NCBI RefSeq assembly: GCF_014652215.1
Contig: NZ_BMYJ01000005.1
Span: 188,026 to 252,025 of the forward strand
DNA: 64,000 bases
Source of the DNA: Neogemmobacter tilapiae
Lineage (GTDB): Bacteria; Pseudomonadota; Alphaproteobacteria; Rhodobacterales; Rhodobacteraceae
Reading direction: 5' to 3'
Each line of letters starts with the position of its first letter. Position 1 is the first letter of the stretch. The notes under the pieces were generated by a model, which made no database searches, was not told the DNA's origin, and was given only the letters and a program-made list of their open reading frames with translations. A program made the position numbers and the translations under genes. Positions 1 through 8,396 of the stretch are shown one piece after another.

Positions 1-27
1 GCCCCGCCCCTGTCACCAATGCGCGTG

Positions 28-210
28 TCATTTTTTCCCCGTCTGGCAGCCACAGCGCTGCTTGTCAGAGATAATGCGCCCGCAATCTGGGCAAGGGCGG
101 CTGCGCGGTATTTTTGTTTTGGGCATGACTGTGCGGCCCAGCCAGCCCAGTTTGCCGAACATCGCCAGAACGGCCATGACGATCAGGAAAAGAACGACCG
201 CCTTCCACAT
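28..210 (-). CDS. small membrane protein with a C-terminal zinc ribbon
   Basis: A 60-residue protein of unknown function. Residues 3-23 form one hydrophobic membrane segment. After a basic stretch come four cysteines (C40, C43, C53, C55) arranged like a rubredoxin-type zinc ribbon (CPDCG...CGC), so it probably binds one metal on the cytoplasmic face. The ATG at 210 directly abuts the stop codon of the upstream S49 peptidase gene, which implies co-transcription and perhaps a joint role at the membrane. No family name is recognised. The cysteine pattern and the tight coupling argue that it is a real gene despite its size. Confidence 0.65.
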   Translation of the reverse strand: MWKAVVLFLIVMAVLAMFGKLGWLGRTVMPKTKIPRSRPCPDCGRIISDKQRCGCQTGKK

Positions 211-1002
211 TTACAGACCGTAGCGTGCCCAGAGGGCGCGTTCCTCGACCCCGGCCATCAGGTCATGGGTCAGTTGCAGGCCAAAACGTTGAAAGAAGGA
301 ACGTTTCTGGGTGTATTCGGTCAGGCGCACCTTGGCCCCGTAAAGCGCCTGCATCTTGGGCACCAGATGGGCCACGCCATCCACCAGCCCCAGCTCCACC
401 GCCTGCGGGCCGACCCAGACATCGGCGTTGAACAGATCGGCCTCGGCCAGCCTTGCCCCCCGCCGGGCTTTCACATGGTCGATAAAGGCCTGATGGATTG
501 GTGCTTGCAGGGTTTTCAGACGCTCCACATCCTCGGGCCTTTCCGGCAGAAAGGGGTCGGCCAAGGATTTGGAACGGCCTGCCGTCACCACCCGGCGTTC
601 AATGCCTTGGCGTTTCATCAGTTCGGGAAAGCCGAAGCTGGCAAAGATCACGCCAATGGAGCCGACGATCGACGAAGGATCCACCCAAATCTCATCCGCC
701 GCGCAGGCGAGCCAGTAACCGCCCGAGGCGGCGACATCCTCCACGAACGCATGAACGGGGATTTTCTTTTCGTCCGCCAGACGGCGGATGCGGGCGGCGA
801 TCAGGCTGGATTGCGCGGCGGAACCGCCGGGAGAATTGACGATCAGCGCCACCGCCTTGGGCTTGCCCTTGGCAAAGGCCTTTTCGATCAGCGGCCCAAG
901 GCCCGCGTCGGTCAGCCCATTGCGCCCAGTGCCGATGGCCCCTTGCAGGCGGATGACGGCAACGCGGGGGGGCGATTTCAGAAAGGGGATAAAGCGTTTC
1001 AT
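211..1002 (-). CDS. S49 family serine peptidase (SppA/SohB-like, short form)
   Basis: Signal-peptide-peptidase type protease of 263 residues, within the range of the short single-domain S49 enzymes. The core has the NSPGG oxyanion segment at 56-60, the presumed nucleophile S93 in the ASGGYW motif, and a candidate general base K145 in GRSKSLADPF. The spacing of 52 residues matches the Ser-Lys dyad spacing known for bacterial SppA. No convincing N-terminal signal or membrane anchor is visible, so membrane association could come from the small zinc-ribbon protein encoded immediately downstream. It is divergent from the LysR gene. It probably degrades leftover signal peptides or membrane protein fragments; the substrate is inferred from the family. 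Confidence 0.9.
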   Translation of the reverse strand: MKRFIPFLKSPPRVAVIRLQGAIGTGRNGLTDAGLGPLIEKAFAKGKPKAVALIVNSPGGSAAQSSLIAARIRRLADEKKIPVHAFVEDVAASGGYWLACAADEIWVDPSSIVGSIGVIFASFGFPELMKRQGIERRVVTAGRSKSLADPFLPERPEDVERLKTLQAPIHQAFIDHVKARRGARLAEADLFNADVWVGPQAVELGLVDGVAHLVPKMQALYGAKVRLTEYTQKRSFFQRFGLQLTHDLMAGVEERALWARYGL

Positions 1003-1079
1003 GGGTCAGATGTAGGGCTTGGGCCGGGGTCGGGCAATGGTGCGCTTGCCCGGTGGGGGATTTTCGGCCAAGCAGGGGC

Positions 1080-1961
1080 ATGATCGACAAGTTGGAAATG
1101 TTCTTGGCGCTGGCGAACGAACGGCATTTTGGCCGAGCGGCCGAGGTGTGCCATGTCACGCAGCCGAGCCTGTCGAGCGCGATCAAGCAATTGGAAGATC
1201 AGTTGGGCGTGCAGCTTGTTTACCGGGGCAGTCGGTTTCAGGGGCTGACACCCGAGGGCGAAAGGGTGCTGGACTGGGCGCGGCGGATCGTGGCGGACGG
1301 GCGGGCCTTGCGCGATGAAATGCGGGCGGTGCGTTCGGGTTTGACGGGCAACCTGCGGATCGGGGTGATTCCGACGGCCCTGCCGATGGTGGCGGGGCTG
1401 ACGGAAAGTTACACACGGCGGCATCCGAATGTGCGGATTTCGATCCTAAGCCGGACGAGTGGTGAGATCCTGTCGGGGATTGAGCGGTTGGAGCTGGATG
1501 CGGGGGTGACCTATCTGGACAACGAACCGCTGGGGCGGGTCTCTACGGTGCCTTTGTATACTGAGTTCTATCGGCTTTTATGTGCACCGACGCTGCCCGT
1601 GGCGGGGCGTGATCAGGTGGCTTGGGCGGAACTGACCGACCTGCCTTTGTGCCTTTTGACGGCGGATATGCAGAACCGGCGGATCATTGATCAGCATCTG
1701 GCGGATGCAGGGGTGCGGATCACGCCGCAGATCGAATCGAATTCGACGATCACGCTGATGACCTATGTGATGACGGGGCAATGGGTGTCGATCTTGCCGA
1801 AGCGGCTGGCCGATCTGTTCGCCGATGGGCATCGTTTGCGGGCGATACCGCTGGTTTCGCCCGAGGCGGAGCATCAGGTGGGCTTGGTCACGGCCTTTCG
1901 TTCGCCGCACACGCCGCTGGTCGAGGCGCTGCTGGAGGTGGCGCGGCGGTTTGATAGATGA
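1080..1961 (+). CDS. LysR-type regulator of the formate dehydrogenase operon (FdsR-like)
   Basis: A 293-residue LysR-type regulator. The N-terminal winged helix-turn-helix (residues about 1-60, FGRAAEVCHVTQPSLSSAIKQLE) is followed by a substrate-binding effector domain. An upstream ATG at 1053 is in frame, but the ATG at 1080 (MIDKLEMF) begins exactly at the conserved start of the DNA-binding domain and is preferred. It lies immediately upstream of, and on the same strand as, fdsGBACD. LysR regulators in this position (FdsR of Cupriavidus) control formate dehydrogenase expression. The stop codon overlaps the first arm-spacer of a palindromic operator, so it may bind the end of its own gene to control the next one. 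Effector assignment (formate or a related signal) is inference. Confidence 0.85.
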   Translation: MIDKLEMFLALANERHFGRAAEVCHVTQPSLSSAIKQLEDQLGVQLVYRGSRFQGLTPEGERVLDWARRIVADGRALRDEMRAVRSGLTGNLRIGVIPTALPMVAGLTESYTRRHPNVRISILSRTSGEILSGIERLELDAGVTYLDNEPLGRVSTVPLYTEFYRLLCAPTLPVAGRDQVAWAELTDLPLCLLTADMQNRRIIDQHLADAGVRITPQIESNSTITLMTYVMTGQWVSILPKRLADLFADGHRLRAIPLVSPEAEHQVGLVTAFRSPHTPLVEALLEVARRFDR

Positions 1962-2004
1962 TGTCTATCAATCAACGATAGATCAATCTTGATTGGTCTA
2001 TCAA
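1951..2004. promoter_or_regulatory. compound palindromic operator upstream of fdsG
   Basis: Two overlapping-phase inverted repeats occupy the gap between the LysR gene and fdsG. The first is perfect: TTGATAGA (1951-1958), 5-nt spacer, TCTATCAA (1964-1971). The second is GATAGATCAATC (1977-1988), TT, GATTGGTCTATC (1991-2002), with 11 of 12 arm positions matching. TCTATCAA recurs at 1997-2004. The local AT-richness contrasts with the flanking genes. This is the expected layout for recognition and activation sites of a LysR-type regulator. Binding by the adjacent regulator is inferred. Confidence 0.7.
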
Positions 2005-2051
2005 TTCGGGGGATGCTTGAGGAAACCCCACGGGCCACCCGAAAGGCAGCG

Positions 2052-2519
2052 ATGAAAGACGTGACGGATTTGCCGGAGGACCGGCTTTCGCAGATTCTGG
2101 CGGATCATGCCGGGATTGAGGGGCCTTTGCTGCCCATCCTTCATGCGGTGCAGGCGGAATGGGGGCATGTGCCGGATGCGTTTCTGCCGCGCATTGCGCA
2201 GGCGCTGAACCTTTCCCGGGCCGAAGTGCATGGGGTGAAAAGTTTCTATCACGATTTCCGGGATGAACCGGCGGGGCGGCATGTGGTCAAGCTGTGCCGG
2301 GCCGAGGCCTGTCAGGCGATGGGTGGGGATGATCTGGCGGATCGGGCCAAGGCGCGGTTGGGTTGCGATTGGCATGAAACGGCAGGGAATGTGACGCTGG
2401 AGCCGGTGTTCTGTCTGGGGCTTTGTGCCTGCGGGCCTGCGGCGATGGTGGACGGTCGGCTGGTGGGCCGGGTGGATGCGGCGGTGCTGGACCGGCTCCT
2501 GGCGGAGTGTGGGGCATGA
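2052..2519 (+). CDS. fdsG: NAD-dependent formate dehydrogenase, gamma subunit
   Basis: NuoE-like subunit of the soluble, oxygen-tolerant FdsABGD formate dehydrogenase. It carries a [2Fe-2S] cluster that relays electrons toward the FMN subunit. The four-cysteine pattern is visible as CRAEAC (C-x4-C) and later CLGLCAC (C-x3-C). The ATG at 2052 (MKDVTDLPE) gives 155 residues, the usual FdsG size, with AAAGG upstream. Earlier in-frame ATGs at 1989 and 2013 fall in or next to the palindromic operator and are less likely. The stop codon overlaps the fdsB start (ATGA), so the two are translationally coupled. Confidence 0.93.
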   Translation: MKDVTDLPEDRLSQILADHAGIEGPLLPILHAVQAEWGHVPDAFLPRIAQALNLSRAEVHGVKSFYHDFRDEPAGRHVVKLCRAEACQAMGGDDLADRAKARLGCDWHETAGNVTLEPVFCLGLCACGPAAMVDGRLVGRVDAAVLDRLLAECGA

Positions 2520-4000
2520 AGGTCTGGCTTTCACAGGATGCGGCAGCGAAGGCTTTGGGGTCTGAGGCCGTGGCGGCGGCAATTGTGGCCGAGGCGGCGC
2601 GGCGTGGGGTGGCCTTGGAGCTGGTGCGGACGGGTTCGCGCGGGATGGTCTGGCTGGAACCCTTGGCCGAGGTGCTGGTGGATGGGGTGCGCCATGCGCA
2701 TGGGGCTTTGACGGTTTCGGGCGTGGGGGCGCTGTTTGATGCGCCTTTGGGGCTGGGACCGACGGAAGAACTGCCCTGGATGAAAGGGCAGACGCGGCTG
2801 ACCTTTGCGCGCTGTGGGATCGTGGATCCGCTGTCGCTGGCGGATTACCGGGCGCATGGGGGCTTTGAAGGCTTGGCGCGGGCGCGGGCCTTGGGGGCCG
2901 AGGCCGTGGTGGCGGAAGTGACCGAGTCTGGCCTGCGCGGGCGCGGCGGGGCGGGGTTTCCGACGGGGATCAAGTGGAAGACCGTGGCGGGGGCCGTGTC
3001 GGAGCGGAAGTATATCGTCTGCAACGCGGATGAGGGGGATAGTGGAACCTTCGCCGACCGGATGCTGATGGAGGGCGACCCCTTTACGCTGATCGAAGGC
3101 ATGGCGATTGCCGGGCTGGCGGTGGGCGCGCGGAAGGGATTTGTGTACATTCGTTCGGAATACCCCGATGCGATTGTGGTGATGCAGAAAGCGGTGGTTC
3201 TGGCCGCGCCGGAACTGGACGGGTTTGACGTTGAAGTGCGGGTTGGGGCGGGGGCCTATGTTTGTGGGGAAGAAACCTCGCTGCTGAACTCGCTGGAGGG
3301 CAAGCGCGGCGTGGTGCGGGCGAAGCCGCCCTTGCCCGCGTTGCAAGGGTTCATGGGCCAGCCGACGGTGGTGAACAACGTGATTTCCTTGGCCTCGGTC
3401 CCGGTGATCCTGGCGAAGGGGGCGGCGTTCTATAAGGACTTTGGGCTGGGCCGTTCGCGGGGGACGATCCCGTTGCAGATCGCCGGGAACGTGCGGTTTG
3501 GCGGGCTTTATGAATGTGCGTTCGGTTTGACCTTGGGCGAGATTGTTGAGGGGATTAGCGGGGGCACTTTGACGGGCCGCCCGGTGAAAGCGGTGCAGGT
3601 GGGGGGGCCTTTGGGGGCCTATTTCCCGCGCGACTTGTTCGACACGCTGTTTGGCTATGAAGAGTTCGGCGCGAAGGAAGGCTTGATCGGCCATGCGGGG
3701 TTGGTGGTCTTTGACGACAGCGCCGATATGCTGAAACAGGCGCGCTTTGCGATGGAGTTCTGCGCGGTGGAATCCTGCGGGAAATGCACGCCCTGCCGGA
3801 TTGGCGCGGTGCGGGGGGTGGAAACGATTGATCGGATCGCCAAGGGCGACGCGGCGGCGGTGCCCTTGCTGACGGATTTGTGCGCCACGATGAAATCGGG
3901 GTCTTTGTGCGCCTTGGGGGGCTTTACGCCCTATCCGGTTTTGTCGGCTTTGACCCATTTCCCGGATGATTTTGTGCCGATGCGGGAGGCCGCGGAATGA
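2516..4000 (+). CDS. fdsB: NAD-dependent formate dehydrogenase, beta subunit
   Basis: NuoF-like subunit of 494 residues that holds FMN and a [4Fe-4S] cluster and reduces NAD+. The N-terminal thioredoxin-like part is followed by the NuoF signature: the RGRGGAGFPTG glycine-rich FMN/NAD loop, CNADEGDSGTF, and the cluster-binding motif ESCGKCTPCRIG, with a further Cys (DLCATMKSGSLCALGG) downstream. The start at 2516 gives an ATGA overlap with fdsG. A frame open to 2423 adds residues that lie inside fdsG and is rejected. The 3' end overlaps the small DUF4287 gene by ATGA. Confidence 0.95.
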   Translation: MKVWLSQDAAAKALGSEAVAAAIVAEAARRGVALELVRTGSRGMVWLEPLAEVLVDGVRHAHGALTVSGVGALFDAPLGLGPTEELPWMKGQTRLTFARCGIVDPLSLADYRAHGGFEGLARARALGAEAVVAEVTESGLRGRGGAGFPTGIKWKTVAGAVSERKYIVCNADEGDSGTFADRMLMEGDPFTLIEGMAIAGLAVGARKGFVYIRSEYPDAIVVMQKAVVLAAPELDGFDVEVRVGAGAYVCGEETSLLNSLEGKRGVVRAKPPLPALQGFMGQPTVVNNVISLASVPVILAKGAAFYKDFGLGRSRGTIPLQIAGNVRFGGLYECAFGLTLGEIVEGISGGTLTGRPVKAVQVGGPLGAYFPRDLFDTLFGYEEFGAKEGLIGHAGLVVFDDSADMLKQARFAMEFCAVESCGKCTPCRIGAVRGVETIDRIAKGDAAAVPLLTDLCATMKSGSLCALGGFTPYPVLSALTHFPDDFVPMREAAE

Positions 4001-4209
4001 CCGAGAAGGTTCAAGGCCCGGCCTCCTATTTCCCGTCGATCGAAAAGAAATACGGCCAGCCGATCCAGCATTGGCTGGATCTGGCAGCGGCGCAGTCGGA
4101 CATGACGCATATGCAGATTGTCGCCGTGCTGAAAGAAACCCATGGGCTGGGCCACGGCCATGCCAATGCGATTGTCGCCCATGTGCTGGCGCAGAAGAAA
4201 AAGGGATAG
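3997..4209 (+). CDS. DUF4287-type small protein embedded in the fds operon
   Basis: A 70-residue acidic-to-basic helical protein resembling DUF4287 (SYFPSIEKKYGQPIQHW..., LKETHGLGHGHANAIVAHVL). Its function is unknown. The ATG overlaps the fdsB stop (ATGA), and fdsA starts four bases after its own stop, so it must be translated with the complex. It is not one of the subunits described for R. capsulatus FdsABG or for its chaperones FdsC and FdsD. It could be an accessory subunit, an assembly factor, or a passenger. The histidine-rich LGHGHANAIVAH segment is the most conserved-looking part. Confidence 0.8.
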   Translation: MTEKVQGPASYFPSIEKKYGQPIQHWLDLAAAQSDMTHMQIVAVLKETHGLGHGHANAIVAHVLAQKKKG

Positions 4210-4212
4210 GCC

Positions 4213-7092
4213 ATGAAAGATTTCATCATCCCCGACCGTGATTTCGGCACGCCTGCTGCGAAAAACAAACAAATGGTCACATTGAACATCGACGGTTTCG
4301 ATGTGACCGTTCCCGAAGGCACCAGCATCATGCGCGCGGCGTTTGAGGCGGGCATTGCGGTTCCGAAATTGTGCGCGACAGACAGCGTTGATGCCTTTGG
4401 TTCCTGCCGTCTGTGCCTTGTCGAAATCGAGGGGCGGAATGGCACGCCAGCAAGTTGCACGACGCCTGTTGCCCCCGGCCTGAAAGTCCATACCCAGACC
4501 AAAAAGCTGAAAGATCTGCGGCGCGGGGTGATGGAGCTGTATATCAGCGACCACCCACTGGACTGCCTGACCTGCGCCGCCAATGGCGATTGCGAATTGC
4601 AGGATATGGCGGGGGCGGTGGGCCTGCGCGATGTGCGCTATGAGGCGCAGGCCACGCATTTCAAAGCGAAAAACACCAGCGGTGAGGCCAATCCGCAATG
4701 GCTGCCGAAAGACGAATCCAACCCCTATTTCACCTATGATCCGGCGAAATGCATCGTCTGTTCCCGCTGCGTCCGCGCCTGCGAGGAAGTGCAGGGCACC
4801 TTTGCCCTGACCATCGAAGGCCGGGGCTTTGACAGCCGGGTTTCGCCCGGCATGGCCAGCGACAATTTCCTTGAATCGGACTGCGTGTCTTGCGGCGCTT
4901 GTGTGCAGGCCTGCCCTACGGGCACGCTGCAAGAAAAGTCGATGATCGAGATCGGCACGCCCGACCGTTCTGTGATCACCACCTGCGCCTATTGCGGTGT
5001 CGGTTGCAGTTTCAAGGCGGAACTGCGCGGCGACGAATTGGTCCGCATGGTGCCCTATAAGCATGGCAAGGCGAACAGGGGGCATTCTTGTGTGAAGGGC
5101 CGCTTTGCCTATGGCTATGCGTCGCACAAGGATCGCATTCTGAACCCGATGATCCGCGACAGCATCAATGACCCGTGGAAAGAAGTGTCCTGGGCCGAGG
5201 CGATGGAGTTTGCCGCGAACCGGATGCAGGCCATTCAGGCGAAATACGGGCGGCGTTCGGTGGGGGTGATCACCTCCAGCCGCTGCACGAATGAGGAGAC
5301 TTTCCTTGTTCAGAAACTGACCCGCGCCGTATTTATGAACAACAATACGGATACCTGCGCCCGCGTCTGTCATTCGCCCACGGGCTATGGTCTGGGGCAG
5401 ACCTTTGGCACGTCGGCCGGGACGCAGGATTTCGATTCTGTGGAACAGACCGATGTGGTGATCGTGATGGGCGCGAACCCGACCGATGGGCACCCGGTCT
5501 TTGCGTCGCGTCTGAAAAAGCGTCTGCGCCAAGGTGCGCAGTTGATCGTGATTGATCCGCGCCGGATTGATCTGGTGGACAGCCCGCATATCAAGGCAGC
5601 GCATCATTTGCAGTTGCGCCCCGGCACCAATGTCGCCGTGATCAGCGCGCTCTCGCATGTGATTGTGACCGAGGGGCTGGCGGATGAGGCGTTCATTCAG
5701 GACCGTTGTGATTGGGATGAATTCCAAGACTACGCCGAATTCATCGCCGACCCGAAACATTCGCCCGAGGCCACTGAATTGTTGACCGGCGTGCCTGCGG
5801 CCACCTTGCGCGCGGCAGCGCGGGCCTTTGCCAAGGGCGGCAATGGCGCGATCTATTACGGGCTGGGTGTGACCGAACATTCGCAGGGGTCAACCACGGT
5901 GATCGGCATTGCGAACCTTGCGATGCTGACGGGGAACATCGGCCGCCCCGGCGTGGGGGTGAACCCGCTGCGGGGGCAGAACAATGTGCAGGGTTCCTGC
6001 GACATGGGGTCTTTCCCGCATGAACTGCCCGGCTATCGGCATGTGAAGAATGACGATGTGCGGGCGGTGTTTGAATCGATGTGGAATGTGACCATCGACA
6101 ATGAGCCGGGCCTGCGGATTCCGAACATGCTCGACGCGGCGGTGGAAGGGTCGTTCAAAGGGCTTTACTGCCAAGGCGAGGACATTCTGCAATCGGACCC
6201 GGACACGAAACATGTGGCGGCGGGCTTGGCCGCGATGGAATGCGTGATCGTGCATGACCTGTTCCTGAACGAAACGGCGAATTACGCGCATGTGTTCTTT
6301 CCGGGGTCGTCCTTCCTGGAAAAGGACGGAACGTTTACGAACGCGGAACGGCGGATCAACCGGGTGCGCAAGGTGATGGCGCCGAAACAGGGCTATGAAG
6401 ATTGGGAAGTGACGCAGTTGTTCGCCAATGCGATGGGGGCGGGTTGGACCTATACCCATCCGTCGCAGATCATGGACGAGATTGCGATGCTGACGCCCAG
6501 CTTTGCGGGGGTGAGCTATGAGCGGCTGGAGGAACTGGGCTCGGTGCAATGGCCGTGCAATGAAAAGCACCCGGAAGGCACGCCCTTGATGCACATTGAC
6601 GGTTTTGTGCGCGGCAAGGGGCGGTTCATTCGGACGGAATATGTGGCGACGGATGAACGGACGGGGCCGCGTTTCCCGCTGTTGCTGACGACCGGGCGGA
6701 TCCTGTCGCAGTATAATGTGGGGGCGCAGACGCGGCGGACCGAGAATGTCGTTTGGCATGATCAGGATGTGCTGGAAATTCACCCGCATGACGCCGAAAA
6801 TCGGGGGCTGAAGGACGGCGACTGGGTGCGGCTGGCGTCGCGGTCGGGGGAAACCACGCTGCGGGCGAAAGTGTCGGATCGGGTGTCGCCGGGGGTGGTC
6901 TACACGACCTTCCACCATCCGGATACGCAGGCCAATGTCATTACGACCGATTATTCGGATTGGGCGACGAACTGCCCGGAATACAAGGTGACGGCGGTGC
7001 AGGTGATGCCGTCGAACGGGCCGTCGGATTGGCAGGTCGATTACAACGAACAGGCGGCGCTGTCGCGGCGGATCCTTTCGGCAGCGGAATGA
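4213..7092 (+). CDS. fdsA: NAD-dependent formate dehydrogenase, alpha (molybdenum) subunit
   Basis: Catalytic subunit of 959 residues that oxidises formate to CO2 at a bis-MGD molybdenum centre. Visible in order are: an N-terminal [2Fe-2S] ferredoxin domain (CATDSVDAFGSCRLCLVEI), the His-Cys [4Fe-4S] segment (CLTCAANGDCELQDMA), two ferredoxin-type motifs (CIVCSRCVRACEE, CVSCGACVQACPTG), the FDH [4Fe-4S] motif CAYCGVGC, and the Mo-pterin domains. The presumed Mo ligand is C386 in CARVCHSPTGYG, followed by H387, the same positions known in R. capsulatus FdsA. It is therefore a cysteine enzyme, not a selenoprotein. The stop overlaps the fdsC start. Confidence 0.97.
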   Translation: MKDFIIPDRDFGTPAAKNKQMVTLNIDGFDVTVPEGTSIMRAAFEAGIAVPKLCATDSVDAFGSCRLCLVEIEGRNGTPASCTTPVAPGLKVHTQTKKLKDLRRGVMELYISDHPLDCLTCAANGDCELQDMAGAVGLRDVRYEAQATHFKAKNTSGEANPQWLPKDESNPYFTYDPAKCIVCSRCVRACEEVQGTFALTIEGRGFDSRVSPGMASDNFLESDCVSCGACVQACPTGTLQEKSMIEIGTPDRSVITTCAYCGVGCSFKAELRGDELVRMVPYKHGKANRGHSCVKGRFAYGYASHKDRILNPMIRDSINDPWKEVSWAEAMEFAANRMQAIQAKYGRRSVGVITSSRCTNEETFLVQKLTRAVFMNNNTDTCARVCHSPTGYGLGQTFGTSAGTQDFDSVEQTDVVIVMGANPTDGHPVFASRLKKRLRQGAQLIVIDPRRIDLVDSPHIKAAHHLQLRPGTNVAVISALSHVIVTEGLADEAFIQDRCDWDEFQDYAEFIADPKHSPEATELLTGVPAATLRAAARAFAKGGNGAIYYGLGVTEHSQGSTTVIGIANLAMLTGNIGRPGVGVNPLRGQNNVQGSCDMGSFPHELPGYRHVKNDDVRAVFESMWNVTIDNEPGLRIPNMLDAAVEGSFKGLYCQGEDILQSDPDTKHVAAGLAAMECVIVHDLFLNETANYAHVFFPGSSFLEKDGTFTNAERRINRVRKVMAPKQGYEDWEVTQLFANAMGAGWTYTHPSQIMDEIAMLTPSFAGVSYERLEELGSVQWPCNEKHPEGTPLMHIDGFVRGKGRFIRTEYVATDERTGPRFPLLLTTGRILSQYNVGAQTRRTENVVWHDQDVLEIHPHDAENRGLKDGDWVRLASRSGETTLRAKVSDRVSPGVVYTTFHHPDTQANVITTDYSDWATNCPEYKVTAVQVMPSNGPSDWQVDYNEQAALSRRILSAAE

Positions 7093-7868
7093 AAAGCTTT
7101 CGCGCCATGGCCCGTGTCGGGGCGAAGCCCCGGACCTGCCCGGATGAGGTGGCGGTGGCGCTGACCTTTAACGGGACGACACAGGCGGTGATGATGGCGA
7201 CGCCGGCGGATCTGGAGGATTTCGCCTATGGCTTTGCGCTGACCGAAGGGACGGCGCGGCCGCATGACATTGAAAGCGTGACGGTGGTGGAAACGCCCTT
7301 GGGGGTGGATTTGCAGGTCTGGACCACGGATGCGGCGGCGGAACGGCTGGCGGCGCGGCGGCGGTCGATGCTGGGGCCGGTGGGTTGTGGGCTGTGCGGG
7401 ATCGATTCGCTGGAACAGGCGATGCGGGAACCGATGGCGGTGACGGGGCGGTTGGTGATGACGGCGGAGGAGGTGCGGCAAGCGATGGTCGATCTGCCGG
7501 GACATCAGCCGCTGCACGACGCGACGCGGGCGGTGCATGGGGCGGCGTTCTGGCAACCGGGTAAGGGGATCGTCCTGGCGCGCGAGGATGTGGGGCGGCA
7601 CAACGCTTTGGACAAGCTGATCGGCGCGGTGGCGCGGGCGAGCCTTGGGCCGGGGGCGGTGTTGATCACCAGCCGGGTGTCGATTGACATGGTGCAGAAA
7701 TGCGCGGCGCTGGGGGCGCCGGTGTTGGTGGCGGTGTCGGCGCCGACAGCGGCGGCGGTGGATATGGCGGCACGCGCGGGCTTGACGCTGGTGGCGGGGG
7801 CGCGGCCTGACGGATTTGATGTTTATACCCACGCGGAACGGATCAAGGATAAGACCCATGTCGCCTGA
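7089..7868 (+). CDS. fdsC: FdhD-type sulfurtransferase/chaperone for formate dehydrogenase
   Basis: FdhD family protein of 259 residues. It binds and sulfurates the bis-MGD cofactor and delivers it to FdsA. The family CxxC motif is present as GCGLCG (C100, C103), as is the segment LAREDVGRHNALDKLIGA. The ATG at 7089 overlaps the fdsA stop; a frame extending upstream to 6960 lies inside fdsA and is rejected. In Rhodobacter the FdhD homologue of this operon is called FdsC. The last 11 bases overlap fdsD. Confidence 0.93.
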   Translation: MKSFRAMARVGAKPRTCPDEVAVALTFNGTTQAVMMATPADLEDFAYGFALTEGTARPHDIESVTVVETPLGVDLQVWTTDAAAERLAARRRSMLGPVGCGLCGIDSLEQAMREPMAVTGRLVMTAEEVRQAMVDLPGHQPLHDATRAVHGAAFWQPGKGIVLAREDVGRHNALDKLIGAVARASLGPGAVLITSRVSIDMVQKCAALGAPVLVAVSAPTAAAVDMAARAGLTLVAGARPDGFDVYTHAERIKDKTHVA

Positions 7869-8079
7869 CAAGCTGATCTATATGGCGAACCAGATCGCCA
7901 AATTCATGGAATCAAAGCCGGAATCCGAAGGGTTGGCGGGGTTCGCGGCGCATGTGAACGATTTCTGGGAGCCGCGGATGCGGGCGCAGTTCTTTGCGCT
8001 GCTGGATGCGGGGGCGGAGGGGTTCCGGCCGTTGGTTCTAAAGGCGGCGGGTTCGGTGCGCCGTCCGGTGGAAAGCTAG
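7858..8079 (+). CDS. fdsD: formate dehydrogenase delta subunit
   Basis: A 73-residue FdsD (DLH/formate dehydrogenase subunit delta family). The family features are MSPDKLIYMANQIAKFM at the start and an HVNDFWEPRMR core. In R. capsulatus FdsD is needed for production of active enzyme and stays bound to the complex. It starts at ATG 7858, within the end of fdsC, and closes the operon. Its stop codon overlaps the convergent small gene on the other strand by four bases. Confidence 0.9.
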   Translation: MSPDKLIYMANQIAKFMESKPESEGLAGFAAHVNDFWEPRMRAQFFALLDAGAEGFRPLVLKAAGSVRRPVES

Positions 8080-8267
8080 ACGAAGACGGCGGTGGAAGAA
8101 GGGGTTTGGCGCGGCGGCATGGCGAGCGTCATGACCCCACCGATAAGGATTAGCGGGACACCGATTTCGGTGGTGCTGGCCAGCAAGAGGCCCGCGATCA
8201 GGGCCAAGGTGCCGATCATCATCCGGTTGGGGCGCATCATGAAAGACATCCGCATCTTTTGATCCAT
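8076..8267 (-). CDS. small hydrophobic protein, function unknown
   Basis: Probably a 63-residue protein starting MDQKMRMSFMMRPNRMM, then a long hydrophobic region (TLALIAGLLLASTTEIGVPLILIGGVMTLAM) that would make one or two membrane helices. The upstream in-frame ATG at 8360 gives a polar 31-residue extension with no sign of conservation. The basic Met-rich start before the membrane segment favours 8267. A weak GAGCAGG lies directly before this ATG, so the start is uncertain. It converges on fdsD with a four-base overlap. No family recognised. Confidence 0.5.
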   Translation of the reverse strand: MDQKMRMSFMMRPNRMMIGTLALIAGLLLASTTEIGVPLILIGGVMTLAMPPRQTPSSTAVFV

Positions 8268-8396
8268 CCTGCTCAGCTTCGGGGGTTTGGCCCTTCTGAC
8301 TAAAAAGCTAGGATTCGATTGGGACCAAATCTGGGCAGGAAATGACCCCTCTTTGGGCATTTCGGGGGTGCGTCGCCTAAATCGTTTACGGACTGT

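Noticed and set aside
5341-5376. possible selenocysteine formate dehydrogenase
   Set aside because: The active-site codon is TGT (Cys386), not TGA, and no SECIS-like hairpin follows.
3931-5880. 649-codon open frame on the minus strand
   Set aside because: Lies antisense to fdsA and fdsB. Composition is that of a GC-rich shadow frame (Arg/His/Gly-rich, no family motif), while the plus strand has unmistakable subunits.
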